43,330 bases of DNA, from NCBI GenBank assembly GCA_905480405.1, contig CAJQQH010000169.1, positions 1 to 43,330 of the forward strand. The letters are read 5' to 3'. Below are positions 33,143 to 41,211 of this stretch, piece by piece. Source of the DNA: an uncultured Polaribacter sp. GTDB lineage: Bacteria > Bacteroidota > Bacteroidia > Flavobacteriales > Flavobacteriaceae. The notes beneath the pieces were generated by a model. The model saw nothing but the letters and a program-made list of their open reading frames with translations. It did not search any database and was not told the DNA's origin. The position numbers were made by a program, and so were the translations under genes. Each line of letters begins with the position of its first letter. Within the stretch, counting starts at the first letter, position 1.

Positions 33143-33487
33143 ATGAATTTTCAATTATCTACCTACAGAACATTGAGCGGAATAACAGAAGTGTTAGAAA
33201 TTCCTAGAAAAAAAGAAACGCAATGGATTATTTATCAAGATAATAAACCTAAATTTTTTGTTGACTTTTTTGACTTAGAAAGTGAATCAAATACGATGAT
33301 GAATAGTTTAGTACTGTGTGCTAAAAAAAATATTGAAGATGTTTTAGTTACAATTAGTAAAAAGAACAATGTTAATTTATCAATAAAAAAAATATCTCGT
33401 TTAGGTCTTAAGAAAAAAATAAAATCAGAAATTAAAGTACTTTTCTTAGATCCTTTACCAGAAGAATGGTTAGCTTATTCAATGTAG
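33143..33487 (+). CDS. Hypothetical protein (orphan)
   Basis: A 114-residue soluble protein without signal peptide. It reads like a compact alpha-beta domain (NFQLSTYRTLSGITEVLEIPR, WIIYQDNKPKFFVDFFDL, DPLPEEWLAYSM), with a basic middle (SIKKISRLGLKKKIKSEIKVLF). No family is recognised. It has its own -7 box and lies alone between the CGGP lipoprotein and an aldehyde dehydrogenase. Codon use is like its neighbours, so there is no sign of transfer. Confidence 0.65.
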   Translation: MNFQLSTYRTLSGITEVLEIPRKKETQWIIYQDNKPKFFVDFFDLESESNTMMNSLVLCAKKNIEDVLVTISKKNNVNLSIKKISRLGLKKKIKSEIKVLFLDPLPEEWLAYSM

Positions 33488-33697
33488 TTCTTAATCTAAA
33501 ACTGCAAAATACTTATTCTTTTTCCATAATTTAGAAATTCAATGTGAGTTTACATTTGTATCCTTATAAGTAAAAAGGGCATTGTTTTTTTTTGTTTAAA
33601 TTTAAACAAAAAGCATTACTTCTGTTTAATTTAAATGTTTGTAAAATTATTTGTATTTTCGAACTTCAATTTAAACAAGTAAAATTAGACAACAAAA

Positions 33698-35239
33698 ATG
33701 ACAGATTTTGGAATAAAAGAAGCATTCGTAGAATTAGGCTTAAAAGATATAAATAACGGAACTTCTACAGGTTCTAATAGTTTTTCTAACGGAGAAATTA
33801 TTGAATCATATTCTCCTGTTGATGGTAAATTAATAGGAAAAGTAGTATCGACTACAAATGAAGATTACGAAAAAGTGATGGAAGCTGCTACAAAAGCATT
33901 TTTATCATTTAGAAATATGCCTGCACCTCAAAGAGGAGAAATTGTTCGTCAGTTTGGTAATAAATTAAGAGAGAAGAAAGAAGCGCTTGGAAAACTAGTT
34001 TCTTATGAAATGGGAAAAAGTTACCAAGAAGGTTTAGGTGAAGTTCAAGAAATGATTGACATCTGTGATTTTGCAGTGGGTTTATCTCGCCAATTAAACG
34101 GGCAAACAATTCCGTCTGAAAGACCAGGTCACGTAATGAGAGAACAATGGCATCCAATTGGTGTTGTTGGTATAATTTCTGCATTCAATTTTCCTGTTGC
34201 TGTTTGGGCTTGGAACACAGCTTTAGCTTGGATTTGTGGAGATGTTTGTGTTTGGAAATCTTCTGAAAAAGCACCTCTATGTTCTGTGGCTTGCCAAAAC
34301 ATTATAGCAGAAATTTTAAAAGACAATAATTTACCAGAAGGAATTTCTTGTATTATAAATGGAGATTATAAAGTTGGAGAAATGATGACTACAGATACTA
34401 GAATTCCACTAGTTTCTGCAACAGGGTCTACAAGAATGGGAAGAATTGTTGGTGCAACTGTTGCACAACGTTTTGGAAAATCGCTATTAGAATTAGGAGG
34501 AAATAATGCTATAATCATTACACCAACTGCAGATTTAAAAGTAGTTGTTCCTGGTGCTGTTTTTGGTGCTGTAGGAACTTGTGGACAACGTTGTACATCT
34601 ACTAGAAGATTAATTATACACGAATCTGTTTACGATAAAGTAAGAGATGCAATTGTTGGCGCTTATGGTCAAATTAAAATTGGAAACCCGTTAGATGAAA
34701 CAAAACATGTTGGTCCTTTAATAGATCATGCTGCTGTAAACACCTATTTAGCTGCTATTGAAAAAGCAAAATCTGAAGGTGGAAATGTACTGGTTGATGG
34801 TGGTGTTTTAGAAGGTGAAGGATATGAATCTGGATGTTATGTAAAACCTGCTATTATTGAAGCAGAAAATCATTTTGAAATAGTACAACATGAAACTTTT
34901 GCACCTATTTTATATTTAATGAAATATACTGGAGAAGTAGAAAACGCTATTGAAAAACAAAATGGTGTTGCACAAGGTTTATCTTCTGCAATTATGACGA
35001 ATGAAATGAAAGAAGCAGAAAAATTCTTGTCTTATGCTGGTTCAGATTGTGGAATTGCCAACGTAAATATTGGTACTTCTGGTGCAGAAATTGGTGGTGC
35101 TTTTGGTGGAGAAAAAGAAACCGGAGGCGGACGTGAATCTGGTTCTGATGCTTGGAAAGTATATATGAGAAGACAAACAAACACCATTAATTATTCTGAT
35201 GAATTACCTTTAGCACAAGGTATAAAGTTTGATTTGTAA
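33698..35239 (+). CDS. Aldehyde dehydrogenase, ALDH7 (aminoadipate-semialdehyde type)
   Basis: A 513-residue NAD(P)-dependent aldehyde dehydrogenase. WHPIGVVGIISAFNFPVAVWAWNTALAWICGDVCVWKSSEKAPL near residue 150 is the signature of the ALDH7/antiquitin group; LLELGGNNA near 265 carries the general base Glu and FGAVGTCGQRCTSTRR near 300 the catalytic Cys. Relatives oxidise L-aminoadipate semialdehyde or piperideine-6-carboxylate in lysine degradation (often named amaB). Lysine catabolism partners are not in the window, so the substrate is from family only. It ends at a strong terminator. Confidence 0.92.
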   Translation: MTDFGIKEAFVELGLKDINNGTSTGSNSFSNGEIIESYSPVDGKLIGKVVSTTNEDYEKVMEAATKAFLSFRNMPAPQRGEIVRQFGNKLREKKEALGKLVSYEMGKSYQEGLGEVQEMIDICDFAVGLSRQLNGQTIPSERPGHVMREQWHPIGVVGIISAFNFPVAVWAWNTALAWICGDVCVWKSSEKAPLCSVACQNIIAEILKDNNLPEGISCIINGDYKVGEMMTTDTRIPLVSATGSTRMGRIVGATVAQRFGKSLLELGGNNAIIITPTADLKVVVPGAVFGAVGTCGQRCTSTRRLIIHESVYDKVRDAIVGAYGQIKIGNPLDETKHVGPLIDHAAVNTYLAAIEKAKSEGGNVLVDGGVLEGEGYESGCYVKPAIIEAENHFEIVQHETFAPILYLMKYTGEVENAIEKQNGVAQGLSSAIMTNEMKEAEKFLSYAGSDCGIANVNIGTSGAEIGGAFGGEKETGGGRESGSDAWKVYMRRQTNTINYSDELPLAQGIKFDL

Positions 35240-35264
35240 AAAATAAAATAACATAGATTTCATA

Positions 35265-35293
35265 AGCCCAACTTTAAAAGTTGGGCTTTTTTT
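35265..35293 (+). terminator. Terminator of the aldehyde dehydrogenase gene
   Basis: Stem AGCCCAACTT (35265-35274), 3-base loop, AAGTTGGGCT (35278-35287), followed by a T-run (TTTTTTG). Confidence 0.93.
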
Positions 35294-35337
35294 GTTTTGA
35301 AAATTAAACTATCTTTAAGTTTCTTAGTCTAAACTTC

Positions 35338-36705
35338 ATGAAATCAACACATATTCAGCATTTATATAATAGAATTGGTTTTGGTATTTCTCCAAAAGAA
35401 CTTTCTCGTTTATCAAAAAAGACTAAAAAAAGGATAATTAATGAGTTGTTTTCATCCTCTAAAACAACAACTCCTTTAAAAGTAGATATTTCTTTTCTTG
35501 ATGGTAAAACTTATAAAGATTTAAAAAAAGAGAGAAAAGAATTTCAGAAAATAAGCAGAAAAAAAGTAAAAGAGTTTTCTACTGCTTGGTTTGATAGATT
35601 AAACAATCCTAAAGAAATTTTACGAGAAAAAATGACCTTGTTTTGGGCAAATCATTTTGTTTGTGAAAGTAGAAATATCTTATTTGTTGATAGCTACAAT
35701 AATATGTTACGAAAGAATGCTTTAGGAGATTTTAGAACTTTTACAAAAAAGGTATCTAAAGAAGCTGCAATGCTTGGTTATTTAAACAACAAACAGAATA
35801 AGAAAAAAAGTCCGAATGAGAATTTTGCTCGCGAATTAATGGAACTTTTTACTCTAGGCCAAGATCAATACACAGAAAAAGATATTAAAGAATCTGCAAG
35901 AGCTTTTACTGGTTATAATCATAAATTTAGAGGTGAATTTAACTTCAGAGAAAAACATCATGATGAAAATGAGAAAACTTTTTTAGGAAAATCTGGTAAT
36001 TTTAATGGTGATGATATTATAGATATTATTATTGAAAAAAAACAATGTGCAAGATTCATTTCAGAAAAAATCTACAGTTATTTTGTGAATGAAAACATCA
36101 ATAAAAAACATATTGATGAAATGGTTTCTGTTTTTTATATAGATTATGACATCGAAAATTTAATGCGTTTTGTATTGCTTTCTAAATGGTTTTATGCTGA
36201 TGAAAATATAGGGACAAAAATAAAATCGCCAATAGAATTTTTAGTGGGAATGAATACAATTGTACCTTATAAAATCGAAAAAACAAAACAGATTTTTTGG
36301 GTTCAAAAAATGTTAGGTCAGGTTTTATTAAATCCGCCAAATGTTGCAGGTTGGAAAACAGGAAGAAATTGGATTGATAGTAATACCATTGTTACTCGTT
36401 TACGTTTACCATCCGTTTTGTTGAATAATGCAGAAATTGCATATTCAGAAAAAGGAGATGAAGAAACCATGATCACCAATTTTAAGAAAAGAAAATTAAG
36501 TAGAAGATCTATAATAAAAGTAACTGCAGATTGGAAATATTTTGAAGAAAATTATAAAAATAATTCTAATAAAGAGCTGATTTATCACGTAATTACATCA
36601 AAAATAAATAAAGGAACTGCAGAAATGTTAGCCAGAAATGAGAAACTGTCTAAACATGATTTTGTTGTGCAATTAATGAGTCTACCTGAATATCAACTTT
36701 GCTAA
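35338..36705 (+). CDS. DUF1800 domain-containing protein
   Basis: A 455-residue protein of the DUF1800 family. Seen are IQHLYNRIGFGISPKELSRLSK at the start, EKMTLFWANHFVCESRN near residue 100, ENFARELMELFTLGQDQYTEKDIKESARAFTGYN near 160, and LLNPPNVAGWKTGRNWID near 340, all family hallmarks. It has no clear signal peptide. DUF1800 genes are typically followed by DUF1501 genes, as here, and the pair is thought to act together, function unproven. It is monocistronic except for the partner. Confidence 0.92.
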   Translation: MKSTHIQHLYNRIGFGISPKELSRLSKKTKKRIINELFSSSKTTTPLKVDISFLDGKTYKDLKKERKEFQKISRKKVKEFSTAWFDRLNNPKEILREKMTLFWANHFVCESRNILFVDSYNNMLRKNALGDFRTFTKKVSKEAAMLGYLNNKQNKKKSPNENFARELMELFTLGQDQYTEKDIKESARAFTGYNHKFRGEFNFREKHHDENEKTFLGKSGNFNGDDIIDIIIEKKQCARFISEKIYSYFVNENINKKHIDEMVSVFYIDYDIENLMRFVLLSKWFYADENIGTKIKSPIEFLVGMNTIVPYKIEKTKQIFWVQKMLGQVLLNPPNVAGWKTGRNWIDSNTIVTRLRLPSVLLNNAEIAYSEKGDEETMITNFKKRKLSRRSIIKVTADWKYFEENYKNNSNKELIYHVITSKINKGTAEMLARNEKLSKHDFVVQLMSLPEYQLC

Positions 36706-36712
36706 AATTTTA

Positions 36713-36733
36713 AATTATGAACCATTCATAATT
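36713..36733. other. Stem-loop between DUF1800 and DUF1501 genes
   Basis: AATTATGAA-CCA-TTCATAATT (arms 36713-36721 and 36725-36733) forms a perfect 9-bp stem 8 bp after the DUF1800 stop. It is AT-rich with no T-run after it, so it is weak as a terminator; it may tune expression between the two genes. Confidence 0.4.
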
Positions 36734-36807
36734 CAATTTTAGATATTTAATAAAATGATTATATGAATGCAACATGTGACCATTGAAAAACAATAAAATA
36801 AAACCAC

Positions 36808-37998
36808 ATGAAACGTAGAGATTTTTTAAAACAAACAACTTTTGCTTCAGGAATGTTTTTTGTACCTCAGTTTTTAAAGGCATTTGAACAAATGCCAAAC
36901 AAAACTTTTAGCAATAAAAAAGTAGTGATAATTCAGTTAAAGGGTGGTAATGATGGTTTAAATACGGTAGTTCCTTTTAACAACGATATTTATTATCAGC
37001 AAAGGAATAACATCGCCTTAAAACAAAACGATTTATTTAAAATTTCTGATGAAGTTGGACTGCATAAAAGCTTAAAACCATTACAGAATTTATACAATAA
37101 AGGATTTGTAAGTATTATAAATAATGTTGGATACCCAAACCCAAATTTATCTCATTTTAGAGCTACAGATATTTGGCAAACTGCAAGTGATAGCAATGAA
37201 TTTTTACAAAATGGTTGGGTAGGTCGTTATTTAGATCACACAAAAGGAAATCCTTTTTCTGCTATAGAAGTAGATGAAAGTTTGTCTTTAATGATGAAAG
37301 GAAAAACGCAAAACGGATTGGCAATTACAGATCCTAAAATGTTTTATAATTCTATGAAAGCTCCTTTTTTTAACAATGTAGTAACCAACTATAATGACGC
37401 TCATTTAAGTGAGCATAATTTAGGATATTTATACAATACTATGATTGATGCAAAATCATCAGCAAAGTATATTTTTGAGAAAAGCAAAACGAAAACTTCA
37501 CCTGCAGAATACCCAAAAAACATCTTTGCTAAACAATTAAAAACTATTTCTCAGTTTATAAATTCTGGTTTAGAAACTCAAGTTTTTTATGCTGGTTTAA
37601 GTGGATTTGATACACATGCAAATCAAACAAATTCTCAAGCAAAGTTGTTAAAAACTTATGCTGAAAGTATGGAGGTTTTTGTAGAGGATTTACAAAAAAA
37701 TAACACTTTTGAGGATGTCTTAATTCTTACTTTTTCTGAATTTGGAAGACGTGTAAAACAAAATGAATCTAAAGGAACAGATCATGGAACTGCAAATAAT
37801 GTTTTTGTGATGGGAAAAAACCTAAAGAAACAAGGTTTGTACAATGATTTGCCAAACTTAGGAGATTTAGATAAAAACGGAAACTTAAAATATGAAATAG
37901 ATTTTAGAGAAATCTACGCAACAATTTTAGACAAATGGCTACAAGTAGATGATGTTGCAATCTTAAACAAATCTTTTTCTAAGTTGAATTTTGTATAG
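36808..37998 (+). CDS. DUF1501 domain-containing protein with Tat signal
   Basis: A 396-residue protein of the DUF1501 family, related to the alkaline phosphatase/sulfatase superfamily. The N-terminus has a twin-arginine motif (KRRDFLKQTTFASGMFFVPQF), so it is expected to be folded with cofactor in the cytoplasm and exported by Tat. VVIIQLKGGNDGLNTVVP near residue 40, NLSHFRATDIWQTAS, GFDTHANQTNSQAKLLKTYAE, ILTFSEFGRRVKQNESKGTDHGTANNVFVMG are the conserved metal-site blocks. The product of the upstream DUF1800 gene is its usual partner. Confidence 0.93.
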   Translation: MKRRDFLKQTTFASGMFFVPQFLKAFEQMPNKTFSNKKVVIIQLKGGNDGLNTVVPFNNDIYYQQRNNIALKQNDLFKISDEVGLHKSLKPLQNLYNKGFVSIINNVGYPNPNLSHFRATDIWQTASDSNEFLQNGWVGRYLDHTKGNPFSAIEVDESLSLMMKGKTQNGLAITDPKMFYNSMKAPFFNNVVTNYNDAHLSEHNLGYLYNTMIDAKSSAKYIFEKSKTKTSPAEYPKNIFAKQLKTISQFINSGLETQVFYAGLSGFDTHANQTNSQAKLLKTYAESMEVFVEDLQKNNTFEDVLILTFSEFGRRVKQNESKGTDHGTANNVFVMGKNLKKQGLYNDLPNLGDLDKNGNLKYEIDFREIYATILDKWLQVDDVAILNKSFSKLNFV

Positions 37999-38071
37999 CG
38001 TTGACTTTATAGAAAATTCATCTAACTTCGTAAAATTCTAATTTTAAAATCATTTTTAAAATAAACTAAAA

Positions 38072-38518
38072 ATGAAAGAAACCATAAAAAAACTAGAGCA
38101 ACTATTAAAGACTGGATTCAACTATATGTCTCAATCTTCTGAACTTGAATTGAGCCAAAAAATTTCCATTGATAAGTGGTCAAAAAAAGAAATATTAGGG
38201 CATTTAATTGATTCTGGAATAAACAATCTTCAACGTTTTACAGAAATTCAGTTTGATGATAAACCTTTTAAAATAAAAACTTACAATCAAAATGGGTTGG
38301 TAAAAGTAAATGACTATCAAAATGCAGAAACTAAAGAAATTGTAGCTTTTTGGTTATCTATTAATAATAGAATTATAAATGTAATTAATTTACAAACTGA
38401 AAATACATTAAATTTTAAAATTGAATTAGAAAAGGATAATATTTCTGATTTAAGATTTTTAATAAATGATTATGTAAACCATACAGAACATCATCTTAAT
38501 CAAATAATAAAAAATTGA
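38072..38518 (+). CDS. DinB family protein
   Basis: A 148-residue four-helix bundle of the DinB/YfiT metal-dependent hydrolase-like family, without signal peptide. WSKKEILGHLIDSGINNLQRF (first His) and NDYVNHTEHHLNQIIKN at the end (two more His) give the three-His metal site. Some relatives are thiol S-transferases, for example with bacillithiol, but the substrate is unknown. Its stop overlaps the first codons of an amidohydrolase tail (38517-38591). Confidence 0.88.
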   Translation: MKETIKKLEQLLKTGFNYMSQSSELELSQKISIDKWSKKEILGHLIDSGINNLQRFTEIQFDDKPFKIKTYNQNGLVKVNDYQNAETKEIVAFWLSINNRIINVINLQTENTLNFKIELEKDNISDLRFLINDYVNHTEHHLNQIIKN

Positions 38519-38591
38519 TCCTTCAAAAATTAAAGATGTAAAAGTATTGGCAACTTATATTGGTGGTAAAAAAGTGTTTGAGAAAGATTAA
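38517..38591 (+). pseudogene. C-terminal remnant of an amidohydrolase gene
   Basis: Read in the frame starting at 38517, DNA immediately after the DinB stop encodes 24 codons beginning DPSKIKDVKVLATYIGGKK and ending in a stop. This resembles the C-terminal strand of YtcJ-type amidohydrolases, where the last residues read 'I-D-x-KVxxT-x-x-GK-x-V'. There is no start codon and no room for the rest, so the body was probably deleted, with the DinB gene joined to its tail. Confidence 0.55.
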
Positions 38592-38598
38592 TTATACG

Positions 38599-39378
38599 TT
38601 ACTTTTTATTCATAATTGTTGCACTTGCTTGCGCTGTTGGATACACCACTAAATCTTCAATATTTACATGATATGGTCTTGTAACCACAAAGTGAATAAT
38701 ATCTGCGATATCATCAGCTTGTAAAGCTTTGTAGCCAGCATAAACTGTTTTTGCTTTTTCTGTATCACCTTTAAAACGAACATCTGAAAACTCAGTTTCT
38801 ACTGCTCCTGGATGAATTGCAGAAACACGAATATTGTGTTTGTTTAAATCTATTCTCATAGCCTTATTTAAAGCATTTACAGCGTGTTTTGAAGCACAAT
38901 ATACATTTCCATTAGGATATACTTCTTTTGCTGCTATAGATCCAATATTTACTATAAAACCACTATTTCTTTGTGTCATTTGAGGAATGATTGCTTTTGA
39001 CACATATAACAAACCCTTTACATTAATATCTAACATAGCATCCCAATCATCTAAACTACCATCTTGTATGGTTGATAAACCATGTGCATTTCCTGCATTA
39101 TTGATTAGAATATCAATCTCTTTAAAATTTTCTGGAAGCGTTTTTATTGCTGTTGAAACTTCATCTCTTTTAGATACATCAAATTGTAAAATGGTAACAT
39201 CTGTAAGTTTAGATAATTCTTGTTGAAGACTTTGTAAACGCTCTAGTCTTCTTCCACAAAGAATTAGCCTTATATTATTTTTTGCAAAAAGTTCTGCTGT
39301 TGCTTTTCCAATTCCAGAAGTTGCGCCTGTTATAAATGCTGTTTTATTTATCAATTTAAAAGGTGTTTTTATTCTCAT
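38599..39378 (-). CDS. YdfG-like SDR oxidoreductase
   Basis: A 259-residue classical short-chain dehydrogenase. TGATSGIGKATAELF (cofactor loop), CGRRLERLQ (NADP-type arginines), NNAGNAHG, and VYCASKHAVNALN (YxxxK) are seen; the Ser of the triad is in GSIAAKEV. The C-terminal RPYHVNIEDLVVYPTAQ matches YdfG/serine dehydrogenase-type enzymes that act on 3-hydroxy acids. The ATG at 39378 is chosen because the -7 box TAATTTTG (39427-39420) lies inside the longer frame that begins at 39435. Confidence 0.9.
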   Translation of the reverse strand: MRIKTPFKLINKTAFITGATSGIGKATAELFAKNNIRLILCGRRLERLQSLQQELSKLTDVTILQFDVSKRDEVSTAIKTLPENFKEIDILINNAGNAHGLSTIQDGSLDDWDAMLDINVKGLLYVSKAIIPQMTQRNSGFIVNIGSIAAKEVYPNGNVYCASKHAVNALNKAMRIDLNKHNIRVSAIHPGAVETEFSDVRFKGDTEKAKTVYAGYKALQADDIADIIHFVVTRPYHVNIEDLVVYPTAQASATIMNKK

Positions 39379-39419
39379 TAAAATTATGAAAACCGTTTGT
39401 TTAGAATTAATTTTTGAAG

Positions 39420-39427
39420 CAAAATTA
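39420..39427 (-). promoter_or_regulatory. -7 box of the YdfG-like SDR gene
   Basis: The minus strand reads TAATTTTG, consensus TAnnTTTG, 41 nt before the ATG at 39378. The longer frame starting at 39435 would contain this box. Confidence 0.5.
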
Positions 39428-39451
39428 TTCATCAATTATTAACAAAGAAAA

Positions 39452-39505
39452 ATCCACCCTCCTCAGGGTGGATTATCTTTCAATTAGCTATTGAAAAATA
39501 GCTAA
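39452..39505 (-). terminator. Double hairpin terminator of the 39528 lipoprotein gene
   Basis: On the minus strand two hairpins follow the stop codon: TTAGCTATT with AATAGCTAA (39484-39505), then ATCCACCCT with AGGGTGGAT (39452-39473) followed by TTTTTCTTT. The second has a GC-rich stem and T-run and is the probable terminator. Confidence 0.88.
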
Positions 39506-39527
39506 TCAAAAATCAACTAACCAAACT

Positions 39528-40466
39528 TTATTTTAAATTTCTTTTAATCTTTGTTTTTCTTTTTATTTTAGTACGCTTTCTGTTATTATTCCTTACAATA
39601 TCTTTTGCATTTTTAACAGTATTTTCACTTTTTAGATACTGTACAAATCCTCTTCCAGAAAACTCATAAGTTGTATCAGAATTTATATGATAAAGACTAA
39701 TCTTACTATCATTAATAACGCTCAATTCAAATTCTTCAATATCTCCACCATCATAATTAAGTGTTAAAATTTTAAGGTCTTCATAACCGCTTACATCATA
39801 CACTTCATATCCACCAACATAACTCCAATCTATAGAATCAATATCTGTGCCAAAACCATCTTTAGAGCTATAGAAAGTTGTTATATTTTCAGGTGTAAAA
39901 GCTAGGTAATTTTCATCATCAAAAGCATTTGTGGTACCACCAATAACATCTGTTTTTTTCCATGCAACATATTCTTGTAAAAAATACTCAACGTTTTCAT
40001 AAAACAATTTATCGTAATCAAAATTGTTAGTATTGTAACCTATTAAATAATAGTTTACATTTTCTCTATAATTATAAATCTTTATTTCATTGTTAGAAAG
40101 TATAGTAACATCAAAATCATTTGCTCCATCTAAATCATGATCGGTTTCTAATAAACCATTATAAGTATTGTAATTACCAACATCTATACCCAAACCATTT
40201 CCTGTTCTACCAATATCTGCAATATTATTATTTGCATATAAAACTCCATTTTTAAATGATAATGTAAAAGCTCTAGAAATATAAGGAATATCTCCACTTC
40301 CAGAAGTTCTATGATAGTCTACATACCATAAATCATACTCAGAAATTACTTCTTCTAGCGTAGGTTGATATTCATAATCATCATAAGAATCTTCGAAAAT
40401 TGTAGTACAAGAACTTAAAAGTGTTCCTGTGATAATAATCGTGAAAAGTAATTTTAAAGTTTTCAT
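39528..40466 (-). CDS. Uncharacterised lipoprotein
   Basis: A 312-residue lipoprotein with lipobox Cys20 (LSSC-TTI), then YEYQPTLEEVISEYDLWYVDYHRTSGSGDIPYISRAFTLSFKNGVLYANNNIADIG, predicting a beta-rich lipocalin-like fold. Repeats of Asp-rich turns occur. The C-terminus is strikingly basic (NNRKRTKIKRKTKIKRNLK), unlike the acidic body. Such Bacteroidota genes are sometimes mislabelled 'nicotinic acid mononucleotide adenyltransferase', but no nucleotidyltransferase motif (HxGH) is present. Function unknown. Confidence 0.82.
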   Translation of the reverse strand: MKTLKLLFTIIITGTLLSSCTTIFEDSYDDYEYQPTLEEVISEYDLWYVDYHRTSGSGDIPYISRAFTLSFKNGVLYANNNIADIGRTGNGLGIDVGNYNTYNGLLETDHDLDGANDFDVTILSNNEIKIYNYRENVNYYLIGYNTNNFDYDKLFYENVEYFLQEYVAWKKTDVIGGTTNAFDDENYLAFTPENITTFYSSKDGFGTDIDSIDWSYVGGYEVYDVSGYEDLKILTLNYDGGDIEEFELSVINDSKISLYHINSDTTYEFSGRGFVQYLKSENTVKNAKDIVRNNNRKRTKIKRKTKIKRNLK

Positions 40467-40514
40467 AAGCTTTCTATTTAATGGTTATACTTATGAATAT
40501 TCAAAATGTGTGCC

Positions 40515-40544
40515 AAAAAAAAATCCACTCTAAAAGAATGGATT
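40515..40544 (-). terminator. Terminator of the 40559 lipoprotein gene
   Basis: The minus strand forms AATCCATTCT-TTTA-GAGTGGATT (with one mismatch or G-T pair) followed by eight T residues, 15 bp after the gene end. Confidence 0.75.
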
Positions 40545-40558
40545 AAATGATTAATTTA

Positions 40559-41041
40559 CTATTGTTTAGGAGCGGATGGATAAAAAACAGGTTTTCCTTT
40601 CTTTACATCATCAATCTTAAAATATTTAATTTTATCATTTATTTTGTAAGTAATAACTGCTTCGTTCTCTTTTAATTCAAATGGAATTTTACTATTATCT
40701 GGAAGTGTGTTATTCATCTCCTTCTTAGTATTACTATCTAAAACGATATCTCTTTTTTCATTTGATGAAAAGAAACCAACAACTATTTTACTCTTTTTAA
40801 AAGATTTATCTTCTAATTTGGCAACGTTATTTGCAAAATAAACATTCTGAAAATCAATTTTACTAGTAGAGGAATATTCAATTTTTAAATTCATCCCTTT
40901 TACTCCTTGCTGGCCACCAGACCAATTTATATAAGTTGCAGAATTAATTGTAAACGGCGGATTTTCTTCTAACTTTAAGCTCCCACATTGTGAAAATCCA
41001 AAGATAATTGCCAATATTGATAAAATTTTCATTGCATTCAT
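40559..41041 (-). CDS. Small uncharacterised lipoprotein
   Basis: A 160-residue lipoprotein from ATG 41041 (MNAMKILSILAIIFGFSQC-GS, lipobox Cys19; a second ATG three codons on is equally possible). The body (SATYINWSGGQQGVKGMNLKIEYSS, QNVYFANNVAKLEDKSFKKSKIVVGFF, KENEAVITYKINDKIKYFKID) is beta-rich. A TTG-initiated frame from 41068 would add nine residues with no support. It lies between the 39528 lipoprotein and atpG, each with a terminator, so it is monocistronic. I do not know a named family. Confidence 0.78.
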   Translation of the reverse strand: MNAMKILSILAIIFGFSQCGSLKLEENPPFTINSATYINWSGGQQGVKGMNLKIEYSSTSKIDFQNVYFANNVAKLEDKSFKKSKIVVGFFSSNEKRDIVLDSNTKKEMNNTLPDNSKIPFELKENEAVITYKINDKIKYFKIDDVKKGKPVFYPSAPKQ

Positions 41042-41086
41042 TTTATAAGTTCCTTTAGTCAATTTCAATTGTTATGCCAAGATATA

Positions 41087-41123
41087 AAAAAAGAGCTTAT
41101 CAAAAATTGATAAGCTCTTTTTT
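41087..41123 (-). terminator. Terminator of the ATP synthase operon (after atpG)
   Basis: AAAAAGAGCTTATCAA with TTGATAAGCTCTTTTTT, loop AAA, a long perfect stem. On the minus strand it ends the atpG transcript about 90 bp beyond its stop; as it is symmetrical it could also act on the plus strand. Confidence 0.9.
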
Positions 41124-41211
41124 ACTTTATAAATTATAACGAAATTTAATCGTTTAATCTTTACTATTTAATACTTCTGTTCTTTTAATTTGACTTGCAA
41201 AAAAGCTACGT

